Source: Janthinobacterium sp. UMAB-56
Lineage (GTDB): Bacteria > Pseudomonadota > Gammaproteobacteria > Burkholderiales > Burkholderiaceae_D
DNA length: 64,000 bases
Reading direction: 5' to 3'
NCBI RefSeq assembly: GCF_900095265.1
Contig: NZ_LT607655.1
Coordinates: 154,914-218,913 of the forward strand
The notes beneath the pieces were generated by a model. The model did not search any database. It saw only the letters and a list, made by a program, of their open reading frames with translations, and was not told the origin of the DNA. A program made the position numbers and the translations under genes. Positions within the stretch are counted from its first letter, which is position 1. The number at the start of each line of letters is the position of its first letter. Below are positions 36,628-46,078 of the stretch, one piece after another.

Positions 36628-38541
36628 TTACTTCGCCGTATTCAGCAGCAACTCGTTGAGGCGTTTCACAAAACTGGCCGGGTCGGCCAGCGAGCCGCCT
36701 TCGGCCAGCATGGCCTGGTCGAACAGGATGTTGGCCCAGTCGCCGAACTTGCCGCCTTGCGCATCCTCATATTTCAGGCGCGCCACCAGCGGGTGGTTCG
36801 GGTTGATTTCCAGAATCGGCTTCGATTCCGGCGCGCTCTGGCCAGCAGCTTTGAGCATGCGCAGCAGGTTGCCCGACAATTCGTTTTCATCGGCCACCAG
36901 GCAGGCTGGCGAATCGGTCAGGCGGAACGTCACGCGCACGTCCTTGGCCTTGTCGGCCAGCACGGTCTTCATCTTGCCCACCAGGTCGGCGTACGAGGTT
37001 TCCGTTTCTTCGTGCTCTTTCTTTTCCGCTTCGTCTTCCAGTGCGCCCAGGTCCAGGCCGCCCTTGGCGACGGAAACGAGTTCCTTGCCTTCGAAGTCCT
37101 GGATAAACGACAGCATCCATTCATCGACGCGGTCCGTCAGCAGCAGCACTTCGACGCCCTTCTTGCGGAAGATTTCCAGGTGCGGGCTATTCTTGGCGGC
37201 AGCGTAATTGTCGGCCGTGACGTAGTAAATCTTGTCCTGACCTTCCTTCATGCGTGCCACGTAGTCGGCGAACGACGTGATTTGCTCGTCGCTGTCATTG
37301 GCGGTCGAGGCAAAGCGCAGCAGCTTGGCCAGGCGTTCCTTGTTGGCCGCATCTTCGCCTATGCCTTCTTTCAGCACCTGGCCGAATTCCTTCCAGAAGA
37401 CGGCGTACTTGTCCTTCTTGTCCTGCTCATCTGCGTTTGCCAGTTCTTCCAGCATGCCCAGAACGCGCTTGGTCGAGCCTTCGCGGATCACCTTGACGTC
37501 GCGCGATTCCTGCAGGATTTCACGCGACACGTTCAGCGGCAGGTCGGCCGAGTCGATCACCCCGCGCACGAAGCGCAAATAGGTCGGCATCAGCTGCTCG
37601 GCATCGTCCATGATGAAGACGCGCTTGACGTACAGCTTGATGCCGCCGCGCTTGTTACGATCCCACATGTCGAACGGCGCCTTGGCCGGAATGTACAGCA
37701 GCTGCGTGTATTCGCTGCGGCCTTCCACGCGGTTATGCGTGTGGCTCAAAGGCGACTGGAAGTCGTGCGAGACGTGCTTGTAGAATTCGTCGTACTGTTC
37801 CGGCGTGATGTCGGCCTTGTTGCGGGCCCACAGGGCGCTGGCCTGGTTGACGGTTTCGAATTCGTCTTTCAGGACGGTTTCTTTTTTCTCGTCGTCCCAC
37901 TCTTCCTTCTGCATCACGATCGGCAGCGAGATATGGTCCGAGTATTTGCGGATGATGGACTTGATCTTCCAGCTCGACAGCAATTCGTCCTCGCCTTCAC
38001 GCAGGTGCAGTATGATGTCCGTGCCGCGCGACGGCTTGTCGATGTTCTCGATGCTGTAATCGCCTTCGCCAGCCGACTCCCAGCGCACGCCTTCAGTGGC
38101 GCCGGCGCGGCGCGTTTCGACGGTGATCTTGTCGGCGACGATGAAGCCGGAATAGAAGCCGACGCCGAACTGGCCGATCAGGGCCGCGTCCTGCTGCTGG
38201 TCGCCCGACAGCTTGCCGAAGAATTCCTTGGTGCCCGACTTGGCGATGGTGCCCAGGTGCGAGATCGCCTCGTCACGGGTCATGCCGATGCCGTTGTCGG
38301 AAATGGTGATGGTGCGCGCATCCTTGTCGAAGCTGACCTTGATCTTCAATTCGTGATCGTTGCCGTACAGGGCGTCATTATCGATCGCTTCGAAGCGCAG
38401 TTTGTCGGCCGCGTCGGACGCGTTCGAGATCAATTCGCGCAGGAAGATTTCCTTGTTCGAGTACAGGGAATGGATCATCAGGTGCAGCATTTGCTTCACT
38501 TCGGTCTGAAAACCCAGGGTTTGCTTTTCGGAGACAGCCAT
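36628..38541 (-). CDS. htpG: Chaperone HtpG (Hsp90)
   Basis: ATP-dependent dimeric cytosolic chaperone. The 637-residue protein has the GHKL N-domain ([45 protein letters not shown]), the middle domain ([18 protein letters not shown]) and the C-terminal dimerisation domain. Length and motifs are those of typical proteobacterial HtpG. A sigma-32-like promoter (38581-38608) upstream fits heat-shock control, and there is a terminator downstream, so it is likely a single-gene unit. Confidence 0.97.
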   Translation of the reverse strand: MAVSEKQTLGFQTEVKQMLHLMIHSLYSNKEIFLRELISNASDAADKLRFEAIDNDALYGNDHELKIKVSFDKDARTITISDNGIGMTRDEAISHLGTIAKSGTKEFFGKLSGDQQQDAALIGQFGVGFYSGFIVADKITVETRRAGATEGVRWESAGEGDYSIENIDKPSRGTDIILHLREGEDELLSSWKIKSIIRKYSDHISLPIVMQKEEWDDEKKETVLKDEFETVNQASALWARNKADITPEQYDEFYKHVSHDFQSPLSHTHNRVEGRSEYTQLLYIPAKAPFDMWDRNKRGGIKLYVKRVFIMDDAEQLMPTYLRFVRGVIDSADLPLNVSREILQESRDVKVIREGSTKRVLGMLEELANADEQDKKDKYAVFWKEFGQVLKEGIGEDAANKERLAKLLRFASTANDSDEQITSFADYVARMKEGQDKIYYVTADNYAAAKNSPHLEIFRKKGVEVLLLTDRVDEWMLSFIQDFEGKELVSVAKGGLDLGALEDEAEKKEHEETETSYADLVGKMKTVLADKAKDVRVTFRLTDSPACLVADENELSGNLLRMLKAAGQSAPESKPILEINPNHPLVARLKYEDAQGGKFGDWANILFDQAMLAEGGSLADPASFVKRLNELLLNTAK

Positions 38542-38580
38542 TTTTACCTCATAGTCTTGTGGATGGGACGGATGCTACGG

Positions 38581-38608
38581 AGTTGGGGATGCAACGAGCG
38601 ATTTCAAG
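38581..38608 (-). promoter_or_regulatory. Sigma-32 (RpoH) heat-shock promoter of htpG
   Basis: On the minus strand CTTGAAA (38602-38608) is followed after 13 bases by CCCCAACT (38581-38588). This matches the RpoH consensus CTTGAAA-N13..15-CCCCATnT with one change. It lies 39 bases before the htpG start. Confidence 0.75.
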
Positions 38609-38631
38609 AGCCCCCGCTGAATGTCCTGAAA

Positions 38632-40050
38632 TCAGCGCAGTGCGCGCGCGAAAAACGCCCAGATGCGCTCATCCTGCACGGTGGCCAGGTTCAGGCGCAT
38701 GCGGGTCGAGGGCAGCTGGCGCGGCGAGAACAGGCTGCCAGGCGCCAGCACCAACCCCTCGGCCAGCGCCTGTTCGGCCAGGACATTCGTGTCGCAGCCC
38801 GCATCGACCCACACGAACATGCCGGCCGATGCCGGATCGAAGCGCAAGCCCGCCTGTTCGACCTTGCGGTACGTGCCCTCGCGCACCTTGTCGAGCCGCG
38901 CGCGCAGGCGCTCCACATGCTTGCGGTACAGCCCCTGCGAGAGGATTTTATACACCACGCGCTCGCCGATGTCACTGGTGGTCAAGGTGGCCAGCATCTT
39001 GCGGTCGGCCAAGCGCTGCGCCCGCTCCTTTGAGGTGGCGATGAAGCCCACGCGCAGGTTCGCCGCCAGGCTCTTGGAAAAGCCGCCCAGGTAAATCACG
39101 CGGCGCAACTGGTCCAGCGCGGCCAGGCGCGTGGCCGGCTGCACCGCGCCTCCCGGGTGCATGTCGCAATAAATGTCATCCTCGACGAGCAGGAAATCGT
39201 GCTGTTCGGCCAGGCGCAGCACCTGGAATGCCTTGGCTGCCGACAGCGACGTCGAGCTGGGGTTGTGCAGCACCGAGTTGATCACGTACAGCTTGGGACG
39301 GTGCAAGGCCGCCAGCTCGGCCAGCACGGCGATATCGGGGCCGTCACCCAGGCGCGGGATGCCGATGACGTGCATGCCCATGGCGGCAAAGGCGCCGAAC
39401 ATCAGCCAATACGCGGGATCGTCGACGAAAATGGTTTCGCCGGGACGGGCAAACTCGCGCGCCACCAGGTCCAGCGCCTGCATCACGCCCACCGTGGTGA
39501 CGATCTGCTCGGGCGGACAGGCGATTTCCAGCCCCGCCAGTTTCAGCTGCAACTGCTGGCGCAGCGGCAGGAAACCCTGCGGCGTTCCATAAGCGAGCAG
39601 CAGGCTGCCGGGCTGGCGGCTGACGTCGCGCAAGGCGCGCGCCACCAGGTCGCCATCGAGCCACTCGGCGGGCAGCATGCCGGAGCCGGGCGCGGGGATG
39701 GCAGGCGTCTGGCGGAACATATTACGGATCAGCCACACCACATCCATCGGCTGCGCCACCGCGTCCTGCGCGCCAGCGGGCGGCGCCGGCGCGTTCAGCG
39801 GCGAACGTTCGCGCACGAAAAAGCCGGCGCCGCGCCGCGATTCGAGGTAGCCGCGCGCCACCAGCTTGTCGTAGCTGGCCACCAGCGTGGCGCACGACAC
39901 GTTCAAGCTGGCGGCGCCCTGGCGGATCGAGGGCATGCGCGCGCCGCCGCGCAGCAGCTTGTCGTCGATGCGCGCCGCCAGCGAGCGCGCAATCTGGTCG
40001 ATCAGGGTTTCGCCAGAGGCGCGCGACAGCAAAGGGAGTGTATTGCTCAT
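38632..40050 (-). CDS. MocR-family regulator (GntR domain fused to PLP aminotransferase domain)
   Basis: A 472-residue MocR-type regulator. The N-terminal GntR winged helix (SLAARIDDKLLRGGARMPSI, then LVASYDKLVARGYLESRRGAG) is joined to a fold-type I aminotransferase domain: ILAYGTP-like LLLAYGTPQGFLPLRQQL, DLVAREFARPGETIFVDDPAY, and the PLP lysine in YLGGFSKSLAANLRVGFI. It is divergent from an EamA exporter (40191), which it probably controls; MocR proteins often regulate such a neighbour using a PLP-bound amine or amino acid. Confidence 0.9.
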   Translation of the reverse strand: MSNTLPLLSRASGETLIDQIARSLAARIDDKLLRGGARMPSIRQGAASLNVSCATLVASYDKLVARGYLESRRGAGFFVRERSPLNAPAPPAGAQDAVAQPMDVVWLIRNMFRQTPAIPAPGSGMLPAEWLDGDLVARALRDVSRQPGSLLLAYGTPQGFLPLRQQLQLKLAGLEIACPPEQIVTTVGVMQALDLVAREFARPGETIFVDDPAYWLMFGAFAAMGMHVIGIPRLGDGPDIAVLAELAALHRPKLYVINSVLHNPSSTSLSAAKAFQVLRLAEQHDFLLVEDDIYCDMHPGGAVQPATRLAALDQLRRVIYLGGFSKSLAANLRVGFIATSKERAQRLADRKMLATLTTSDIGERVVYKILSQGLYRKHVERLRARLDKVREGTYRKVEQAGLRFDPASAGMFVWVDAGCDTNVLAEQALAEGLVLAPGSLFSPRQLPSTRMRLNLATVQDERIWAFFARALR

Positions 40051-40190
40051 GTGACCATTACAGTATGTGGAATTATGCGTGGAAGTGTATTTGTACTGTA
40101 TTGCTATTGAGCCCTAGGATAGCAGGACGGGGCAGATACATCCACCCCGCCCTATTTATATTTACCCATGCCACCAGTACCAGGACAGCC

Positions 40191-41102
40191 ATGCCATCGC
40201 ACGCCACCACTTCCCCCAGTCACCCCTTGCGCCTCGGCGCCGACCGCAAAGGTCTGTTGCTGGGCTTGACAGCCGTCGCCCTCTTCAGCCTGACCCTGCC
40301 CTTCACGCGGCTGGCGGTGGCCGAACTCGACCCCACCTTTGTCGCCCTGGGCCGCGCCCTGGTGGCTGCCTGCCTGGCCGGCCTGTGGCTATGGCAGCAG
40401 CGCGCGCCAATGCCGCGGCGCGAACAATGGCTGCCGCTGGCGCTCGTGTCGCTGGGCTGCGTGCTGGGTTTTCCCTGGCTGACGTCGATCGCCATGCGCA
40501 GCCTGCCCGCCTCGCACGGCGCCGTGCTGGTAGGCATCCTGCCGCTGGCTACCGCCGTGTTTGCAGTGCTGCGTGGCAAGGAACGCCCTTCCCCGGGCTT
40601 CTGGCTGATGGCCCTGCTCGGCACGGCGCTGGTGGTGGCGTTCGCGCTGCGCCAGGGCGGCGGCAGCTTCCACCTGGCAGACTGGCTGATCTTTGCCGCC
40701 GTGCTGCTGGCGGCACTCGGCTATGCCGAAGGCGGACGCCTGGCGCAAGCCATGCCGGGCCAGCATGTAATTTCCTGGGCCCTGCTGCTGGCCCTGCCTT
40801 TTGTCTTGCCCGTGGTGCTGTGGAACGCCTGGCCGCAGCGCGCGCTGATGGCGCAGGCCAGCGGCGCGGCCTGGCTGGGTTTTGCGTATATTTCGGTGTT
40901 TTCCATGTTTATCGGCTTCTTTTTCTGGTACCGGGGCATGGCGCTGGGCGGCGTGGCGCGCGTGGGACAGACGCAGTTGCTGCAGCCTTTCCTCACGCTG
41001 GTGGGCGCGGCCGTGCTGCTGCACGAGCCATTGACGGGCGAAAGCCTGCTGTTTGCCGGCGCCGTGATCGCCGTGGTGGCCATCGGACGCAAGTTGAAAT
41101 AG
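40191..41102 (+). CDS. EamA/DMT-family transporter
   Basis: A 303-residue inner-membrane protein with about ten helices in two EamA repeats: the first starts at LLLGLTAVALFSLTLPFTRLAVAELDP, the second around LADWLIFAAVLLAALGYAEG and ends LTLVGAAVLLHEPLTGESLLF, the conserved EP signature. Family members export amino acids, amines or metabolites. It is divergent from a MocR regulator, and an aminotransferase gene follows on the same strand. ATG 40191 was chosen; the frame is open upstream but without family similarity. Confidence 0.88.
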   Translation: MPSHATTSPSHPLRLGADRKGLLLGLTAVALFSLTLPFTRLAVAELDPTFVALGRALVAACLAGLWLWQQRAPMPRREQWLPLALVSLGCVLGFPWLTSIAMRSLPASHGAVLVGILPLATAVFAVLRGKERPSPGFWLMALLGTALVVAFALRQGGGSFHLADWLIFAAVLLAALGYAEGGRLAQAMPGQHVISWALLLALPFVLPVVLWNAWPQRALMAQASGAAWLGFAYISVFSMFIGFFFWYRGMALGGVARVGQTQLLQPFLTLVGAAVLLHEPLTGESLLFAGAVIAVVAIGRKLK

Positions 41103-41278
41103 GCCGGCTTGACGCCCGTTTGCAACGCCATTGCGCGTGCGGATGGGCACAGCGGCGTGCAAGCCGTACAATACCGCAGCACCATGGCAGCGCCTATCCG
41201 GCGCCGCTTGCGCACGCACCGCCACAAGCGGGCCAACAAATCCAGCCGGCGCAGCTCGGCATCTTCCGTGAGACTCGT

Positions 41279-42472
41279 ATGAAAATTGAAAATCCGAATC
41301 CGATCCAATGGCGCTTTGCCGAACGCGCGGAACAGCTGCAAAGCTCGTTCATCCGCGAAATCCTGAAGATCACGCAGCGTCCCGAGATCATCTCGTTTGC
41401 CGGCGGCCTGCCCTCGCCCGCCACCTTCCCCGTGGAAGAAATGAAGACCGCCTTCGACAAGGTCCTGTCCAATAATGGCAAGGTGGCCCTGCAATACGGC
41501 CCGACCGATGGCTACCTGCCGCTGCGCCAGTGGATCGCCGACTCGCTCTCCAGCAATGGCAGCAGCATCATGCCGGAACAAGTGTTGATGACCTCCGGTT
41601 CGCAGCAGGCGCTGGACTTGCTGGGCAAGGTGCTGATCGACGAAGGCAGCAAGGTCCTGGTGGAAACCCCCAGCTACCTGGGCGCACTGCAGGCATTTTC
41701 CGTCTACCGCCCCGAATTCGTTTCCGTCGATACCGATGACGAAGGTCTGGTGCCGGCGTCGATCAACCCCGTCGCCGATGGCGCGCGCCTGCTGTATGCG
41801 CTGCCGAACTTCCAGAACCCGACAGGGCGCAGCCTGTCCGTGGCGCGCCGCGTGGAACTGGTGGAAACCTGCGCCCGCCACGGCCTGCCGCTGATCGAGG
41901 ATGATCCGTACGGCGCCCTCAGCTACAGCGGCGAACCGTATCCGAAGATGATCAACATGAATCCGGACGGCGTGATCTACATGGGCTCCTTCTCGAAAGT
42001 GCTCACGCCCGGCATCCGCCTCGGCTATGTGGTGGCGCCGCTGCCGCTGGTGCGCCGCCTGGAACTGGCCAAGCAGGCGGCCGACCTGCACACTTCGCAA
42101 CTGACGCAGATGGTCGTGCATGAAGTCATCAAGGATGGCTTCCTGGAGCGGCATATCCCCAGCATCCGCAGCCTGTACGGCAACCAATGCCAGGCCATGC
42201 TGTCGGCGCTGGACGAGCACTTCCCGGCCGGCGTAACCTGGACCCGCCCGGAAGGCGGCATGTTCATCTGGGTCACCTTGCCAAAGCACATCGACGCCAT
42301 GAAATTGCTCGATGAAGCCATCGCCAACAAGGTCGCCTTCGTGCCGGGCGCGCCGTTCTACGCGAACACGCCGGAAACACACACCCTGCGCCTGTCGTTC
42401 GTGACGGTGCCGCCGGAACGCATCCGGGAAGGCATCGCCATCCTGGGCAAACTGATCGCCGCAAAAATGTAA
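41279..42472 (+). CDS. PLP-dependent aminotransferase (class I/II, 2-aminoadipate-type)
   Basis: A 397-residue stand-alone aminotransferase. It shows FAGGLPSPATFPVEEM, LQYGPTDGYLPLRQWIAD, LMTSGSQQALDLLGKVLID, YALPNFQNPTGRSLS, EDDPYGALSYSG and the PLP lysine in YMGSFSKVLTPGIRLGYV. These are the hallmarks of the LysN/2-aminoadipate aminotransferase group, related to the catalytic half of MocR. The ATG at 41279 (MKIENPNPIQW) is the clear family start. It follows the EamA exporter by 176 bases with nothing recognisable between. Exact substrate unknown. Confidence 0.88.
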   Translation: MKIENPNPIQWRFAERAEQLQSSFIREILKITQRPEIISFAGGLPSPATFPVEEMKTAFDKVLSNNGKVALQYGPTDGYLPLRQWIADSLSSNGSSIMPEQVLMTSGSQQALDLLGKVLIDEGSKVLVETPSYLGALQAFSVYRPEFVSVDTDDEGLVPASINPVADGARLLYALPNFQNPTGRSLSVARRVELVETCARHGLPLIEDDPYGALSYSGEPYPKMINMNPDGVIYMGSFSKVLTPGIRLGYVVAPLPLVRRLELAKQAADLHTSQLTQMVVHEVIKDGFLERHIPSIRSLYGNQCQAMLSALDEHFPAGVTWTRPEGGMFIWVTLPKHIDAMKLLDEAIANKVAFVPGAPFYANTPETHTLRLSFVTVPPERIREGIAILGKLIAAKM

Positions 42473-42583
42473 CGCGCCTCTTCGCGCCCCGCCTGCTGCG
42501 GGGCGCGTCCCTGCTGCCCCTGCGTCAAGGGGCACGCGTCTTTTCCGCCCAAAAACCGCCTTCACGATAACAACTGCGTGTAT

Positions 42584-42600
42584 TTATTTTTAAAAATATT
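42584..42600. promoter_or_regulatory. Third copy of the AT-rich motif, upstream of the GGDEF gene
   Basis: TTATTTTTAAAAATATT, identical over 17 bases to 28123-28139, lies in the 289-base gap between the aminotransferase and the GGDEF gene, 161 bases before the latter's start. The rest of the gap holds a GC hairpin (42484-42492 with 42498-42506), perhaps a terminator without a T run, and nothing else recognised. Confidence 0.45.
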
Positions 42601-42761
42601 ATAAAAACAACACTTTCCACCTCTCGCAAGCTCGATTTTTTCACCCAAAAAATTGGCAAAGCGGTATGATTTGATCGCAGTATCCGATTTGAACCCGGTC
42701 AGCATCACCGACAGTGCAGCAAACGCTGGCAACGCAAAGTACATCGAGAAGGCCGGAAGCA

Positions 42762-44120
42762 ATGAGTTCAGGCAGTGTGGGACATTCCCAGCGGCGCGAC
42801 GCCGCCATTTTGATCGTCGACGATGCGCCGGCCAACCTTGAGCTGCTGCGCAAGCTGATGAGCGAGCAAGGTTATCAAACCTATGTCGCCACGTCCGGCG
42901 AACGGGCGCTGGCGATTGCCCAGCGCGTCCATCCCGACCTGATCCTGCTCGATGTGCTGATGCCGGACATGGACGGTATCGAGACGTGCCGCCGCCTCAA
43001 GCAGCACCCGCTGACGCAAGGCATCCCCGTCATCTTCATGAGCGCCAAGACGGAAACGGACGACGTGGTGGCCGGCTTCGACTGCGGCGCCGTCGATTAC
43101 ATCAGCAAGCCGCTGCGCATGGCCGAAGTGTGCGCGCGCGTGCGCGCCCAGCTGCAAATCCGCAGCAACAATGAAAACCAGCAGGAACAGGCCGAGCGCC
43201 TGCGCACCATCGTCAACAACATGGCCGAGGGCTTGCTGATCATCGAAGCCGATGGCCGCATCCAGTACACCAACCCGGCCTGCGACCAGTACCTGGGCTA
43301 CCGCGAAAACGAACTGGCCGGGCGCTTCATCGGCGAGCTGCTCAGCCCCCTCGTGACGCAGGAATACCTCGATTACTTCACCATGTACGCGGCCAATCCG
43401 GAGAAGGCGCACAAGCACGGCACGCGCGAAGTGGCGGTCCGCCACCGCAACGGCGAGACGCTGAGCATGGACCTGACCCTGACGCCCATGTATTTGCGCC
43501 AGCCCCTGTATATCGGCCTGCTGCACGACATCACGCACCACAAGGAGTCGGAAGACGCCTTGCAGCGCGCCGCCTACCTCGACCCGCTGACGCAGATCGC
43601 CAACCGCCGGCATTTCGACAGTTTCCTGGAAAAGGAATGGCAGCGCGCCGTGCGCGGCGGCGGCGCCCTGTCGCTGGTGGTGCTCGACGTCGACCACTTC
43701 AAGCTATACAACGACAGCCTGGGCCACCCGGCCGGCGACAGCTGCCTGCAACAGGTGGCGCAAGCCATCGCCTCGCACGCCGCCCGCCCGGGCGATCTGG
43801 CAGCCCGCTACGGCGGCGAGGAATTCGTCCTGCTGTTCGCCGACACGGATGCCGACGCCGCCCTGCACCTGGCCACAGCCATCCGCACGCACATCGAGGC
43901 ACTGCAATTGCCACACCCGCGCTCAAGCACCTCGCCGTGGATCACCGTCAGCATCGGCGTGGCGACCATCTACCCGCACCAACTGGACGACCGCGAAGCG
44001 CTGTTCGTCGCCGCCGACCGCGCCCTGTACGTGGCCAAGGAAGGGGGCCGCAACCAGGTGCGCGTCACGCAGTCGGGCAGCGCGGCCTGGGAAACGGTCA
44101 AGGCACTCGTCCTGCGCTAG
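42762..44120 (+). CDS. REC-PAS-GGDEF diguanylate cyclase
   Basis: A 452-residue response regulator that should make c-di-GMP. Order: a receiver domain (ILIVDDAPANLELLRKLM, phospho-Asp in LILLDVLMPDMDGIE, Lys in DYISKPL) to about residue 140, a PAS domain (IVNNMAEGLLIIEADGRIQY) at about 150-265, and a GGDEF domain with DPLTQIANRRHFD and the active-site RYGGEEFVLLF. The inhibitory I-site RPGD lies five residues before GGEEF, so both catalysis and product inhibition look intact. ATG 42762 chosen. No partner kinase is adjacent. Confidence 0.92.
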   Translation: MSSGSVGHSQRRDAAILIVDDAPANLELLRKLMSEQGYQTYVATSGERALAIAQRVHPDLILLDVLMPDMDGIETCRRLKQHPLTQGIPVIFMSAKTETDDVVAGFDCGAVDYISKPLRMAEVCARVRAQLQIRSNNENQQEQAERLRTIVNNMAEGLLIIEADGRIQYTNPACDQYLGYRENELAGRFIGELLSPLVTQEYLDYFTMYAANPEKAHKHGTREVAVRHRNGETLSMDLTLTPMYLRQPLYIGLLHDITHHKESEDALQRAAYLDPLTQIANRRHFDSFLEKEWQRAVRGGGALSLVVLDVDHFKLYNDSLGHPAGDSCLQQVAQAIASHAARPGDLAARYGGEEFVLLFADTDADAALHLATAIRTHIEALQLPHPRSSTSPWITVSIGVATIYPHQLDDREALFVAADRALYVAKEGGRNQVRVTQSGSAAWETVKALVLR

Positions 44121-44132
44121 CCGCTTTCAGCG

Positions 44133-45713
44133 TCACTTTTCAGGATAGCCGGTGATATCGGCGATTTCGCGGTACAGCGGCTGCAACCGCGCATACATTT
44201 TCTGGTACACACGCCGGTATAGCTGTTCGTAGATTTTACTGTGCTCGGGGTGCGGCTGGAATACCTTGCCCTTGCGCGTCATCGCTTGCACGGCGGCGGG
44301 GAAATCGGCATGCCAGCCCAGGCCCACGGCGACGGCGATGGCCGCGCCCAGGCCCGAACTTTCATACACGTGGGCGCGCGCGGCGGGCAAGCCGAAGATG
44401 TCCGCCGTCAGTTGCATGGCCGCGTCGCTTTGCGAACCGCCGCCCGCGATGCGCAACTCCGTGATGGCGATGCCGCTGCGCCGCTCGATGCGTTCCTTGC
44501 CTTCGCGCAGCGCATACGCGAGGCCTTCAAGGATGGCGCGGTAGATGTGCGCGCGTGTGTGCACGTCGCCAAAACCGATCATGGCGCCCTTCGCTTCCGG
44601 GCCAGGCACCTTGATGCCGGGACTCCAGTACGGCTGCAGCATCAAGCCCATGGACCCGGGCGGCACGGCTTCGACCAGGCGGTCGAACAGCGCCTCGGCA
44701 GACAAGCCCGTGCCATCTTCGGCGGCCGCCGCCCGTTCGCGGTCGCCGAACTGCTCCTTGAACCAGTTGACCATCCAGTAGCCGCGAAATATCTGCACTT
44801 CCGTACTGTAGGCGCCCGGCATGGCGGCCGGATACGGCGGAATGAAGCGCGTCACTTCCACATACTTGCGATTGGTCGTATTGATGGTGGCCGTAGTACC
44901 GTAGCTCAGGCAGGCCACATGCGGCTCGACGCAGCCGGCGCCCAGCACCTCACACGCCTTGTCGGCGGCGGCCGCCAGCAGCGGCGTGCCTTCCAGGATG
45001 CCCGTCGCCGCAGCGGCCGCCCTGGTGATGGCGCCCATGCGCGTGCCCGGGGCCACCAGCTCGGGCAGCATGGAGCGTTGAATCGCCAGCGCCTGCCATT
45101 TCCAGTCGAAGCGCCCGGCCCAGGCATGGCGCTTGTAGTCGAACGGAATGTACGCCACTTGCGACCCCGTCGAATCAATATACTTTCCGCACAGGCGGTG
45201 GTTCAAAAAACCCGACAGCAGCAGGAATTTGTGCGTGCGCCGCCAGATGTCGGGCTGGTGCGCCGCGATCCAGTTGATCTCGGCCTCGCGGCGGAAATAC
45301 GCGATCGTGCCATCGAGGCGCGTGGTGCGGAAGGCGGCGCGCCACCATAGCGCCAGCGGTGGAATGTCGCGCGTGCTGCGCTGGTCCAGCCAGGTGATGG
45401 CAGGGCGCAAGGGTACGCCGTGTTCATCCACGTTGACCACCGTGCCGCGCTGCGTCGTCACCGCCACGCCCATGACCGACGATTTTTCAATGACGGTGCC
45501 GCGCCACAGTTGCTGGCACGCTTCGCACACGGCTTGCCAGTAGCCGTCGGCGTCGTGCTCGGCCCAGCCGGGGTGCTCCGAGTAATACGCTTCCAGGAAC
45601 ACCTGCGCCTTGGCCGCCAGATTGCCGTCCCGGTCGAACAGCAGCGCGCGCACGCTCTGCGTGCCATTATCGATGGCAAGGATATACGGGCCATCGCCCG
45701 CCAGGGAAGCCAT
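44133..45713 (-). CDS. FGGY-family carbohydrate kinase
   Basis: A 526-residue sugar or polyol kinase of the FGGY family. The N-terminal phosphate motif is ILAIDNGTQSVRALLFDRDG, followed by GVAVTTQRGTVVNVDE and ITWLDQRS; the C-terminal half has the adenosine motif ELRIAGGGSQSDAAMQLTADI. It is the last gene of an operon with a GlpD-like dehydrogenase and an AGPS-like flavoprotein, so the substrate may be a glycerol derivative. It starts four bases after the stop of the small gene at 45717-46034. Confidence 0.88.
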   Translation of the reverse strand: MASLAGDGPYILAIDNGTQSVRALLFDRDGNLAAKAQVFLEAYYSEHPGWAEHDADGYWQAVCEACQQLWRGTVIEKSSVMGVAVTTQRGTVVNVDEHGVPLRPAITWLDQRSTRDIPPLALWWRAAFRTTRLDGTIAYFRREAEINWIAAHQPDIWRRTHKFLLLSGFLNHRLCGKYIDSTGSQVAYIPFDYKRHAWAGRFDWKWQALAIQRSMLPELVAPGTRMGAITRAAAAATGILEGTPLLAAAADKACEVLGAGCVEPHVACLSYGTTATINTTNRKYVEVTRFIPPYPAAMPGAYSTEVQIFRGYWMVNWFKEQFGDRERAAAAEDGTGLSAEALFDRLVEAVPPGSMGLMLQPYWSPGIKVPGPEAKGAMIGFGDVHTRAHIYRAILEGLAYALREGKERIERRSGIAITELRIAGGGSQSDAAMQLTADIFGLPAARAHVYESSGLGAAIAVAVGLGWHADFPAAVQAMTRKGKVFQPHPEHSKIYEQLYRRVYQKMYARLQPLYREIADITGYPEK

Positions 45714-45716
45714 GGC

Positions 45717-46034
45717 TTATGCCACGCTGGCCAGCGCGGCGCGCAGCGCTTGCAGCAGCGCCTGCGGGTCCTTGTCCGGCTGCGCGCTGAACACCGGCGC
45801 CTCCCAGTCCTGTCCCCGCACTGCCACCACGCGCAAGCGTCCCCGCGCATGCCAGGCCGGATACCAGCCCACGTCGACGATGTCGCCATTCGCGCAGGTA
45901 ATTTGCAGCAGGTCTTCGCCCAGGTCGTCGAGCAGGACGTCAACGCTCTGGCGCAAGTCCAGCGGCGACAGGCTGTCGTAGGTGATGCGGGCGTCGCCCA
46001 GCGCCAGGGGCTGGCCAAACAGGATGGTCTCGAT
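45717..46034 (-). CDS. Small conserved-context protein, apparent ATC start
   Basis: An open frame of 105 codons between the dehydrogenase and the kinase. It reads well throughout (ETILFGQPLALGDARITYDS, LDLRQSVDVLLDDLGEDLLQ, ANGDIVDVGWYPAWHARGRL, LRVVAVRGQDWEAPVFS, a C-terminal Ala/Leu helix) and is bounded upstream by a stop codon. There is no ATG, GTG or TTG before 45956, but AAGGAG ends six bases before the ATC codon at 46034, where translation would give fMet-Glu-Thr-Ile. A TTG start at 45956 would leave 79 residues and lacks a ribosome-binding site. No family recognised. Confidence 0.6.
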   Translation of the reverse strand: METILFGQPLALGDARITYDSLSPLDLRQSVDVLLDDLGEDLLQITCANGDIVDVGWYPAWHARGRLRVVAVRGQDWEAPVFSAQPDKDPQALLQALRAALASVA

Positions 46035-46078
46035 GATGCTCTCCTTGTGCTCTTTTTATCGTTGTTTTTCTCGTTGCT

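Noticed and set aside
36463-39033. Very long open frame on the plus strand opposite htpG
   Set aside because: It is the antisense shadow of htpG and the MocR gene: His/Arg/Val-rich, no family motif, and it spans two real genes and their intergenic signals.
42484-42506. GC hairpin after the aminotransferase gene as a terminator
   Set aside because: A good 9-bp stem but no T run on either strand; kept only as a note in the neighbouring entry.
45458-46018. 186-codon minus-strand frame overlapping the small operon gene
   Set aside because: Ser/Arg/Ala-rich shadow that runs into the FGGY kinase coding region in another frame; the 105-codon frame fits the operon boundaries better.
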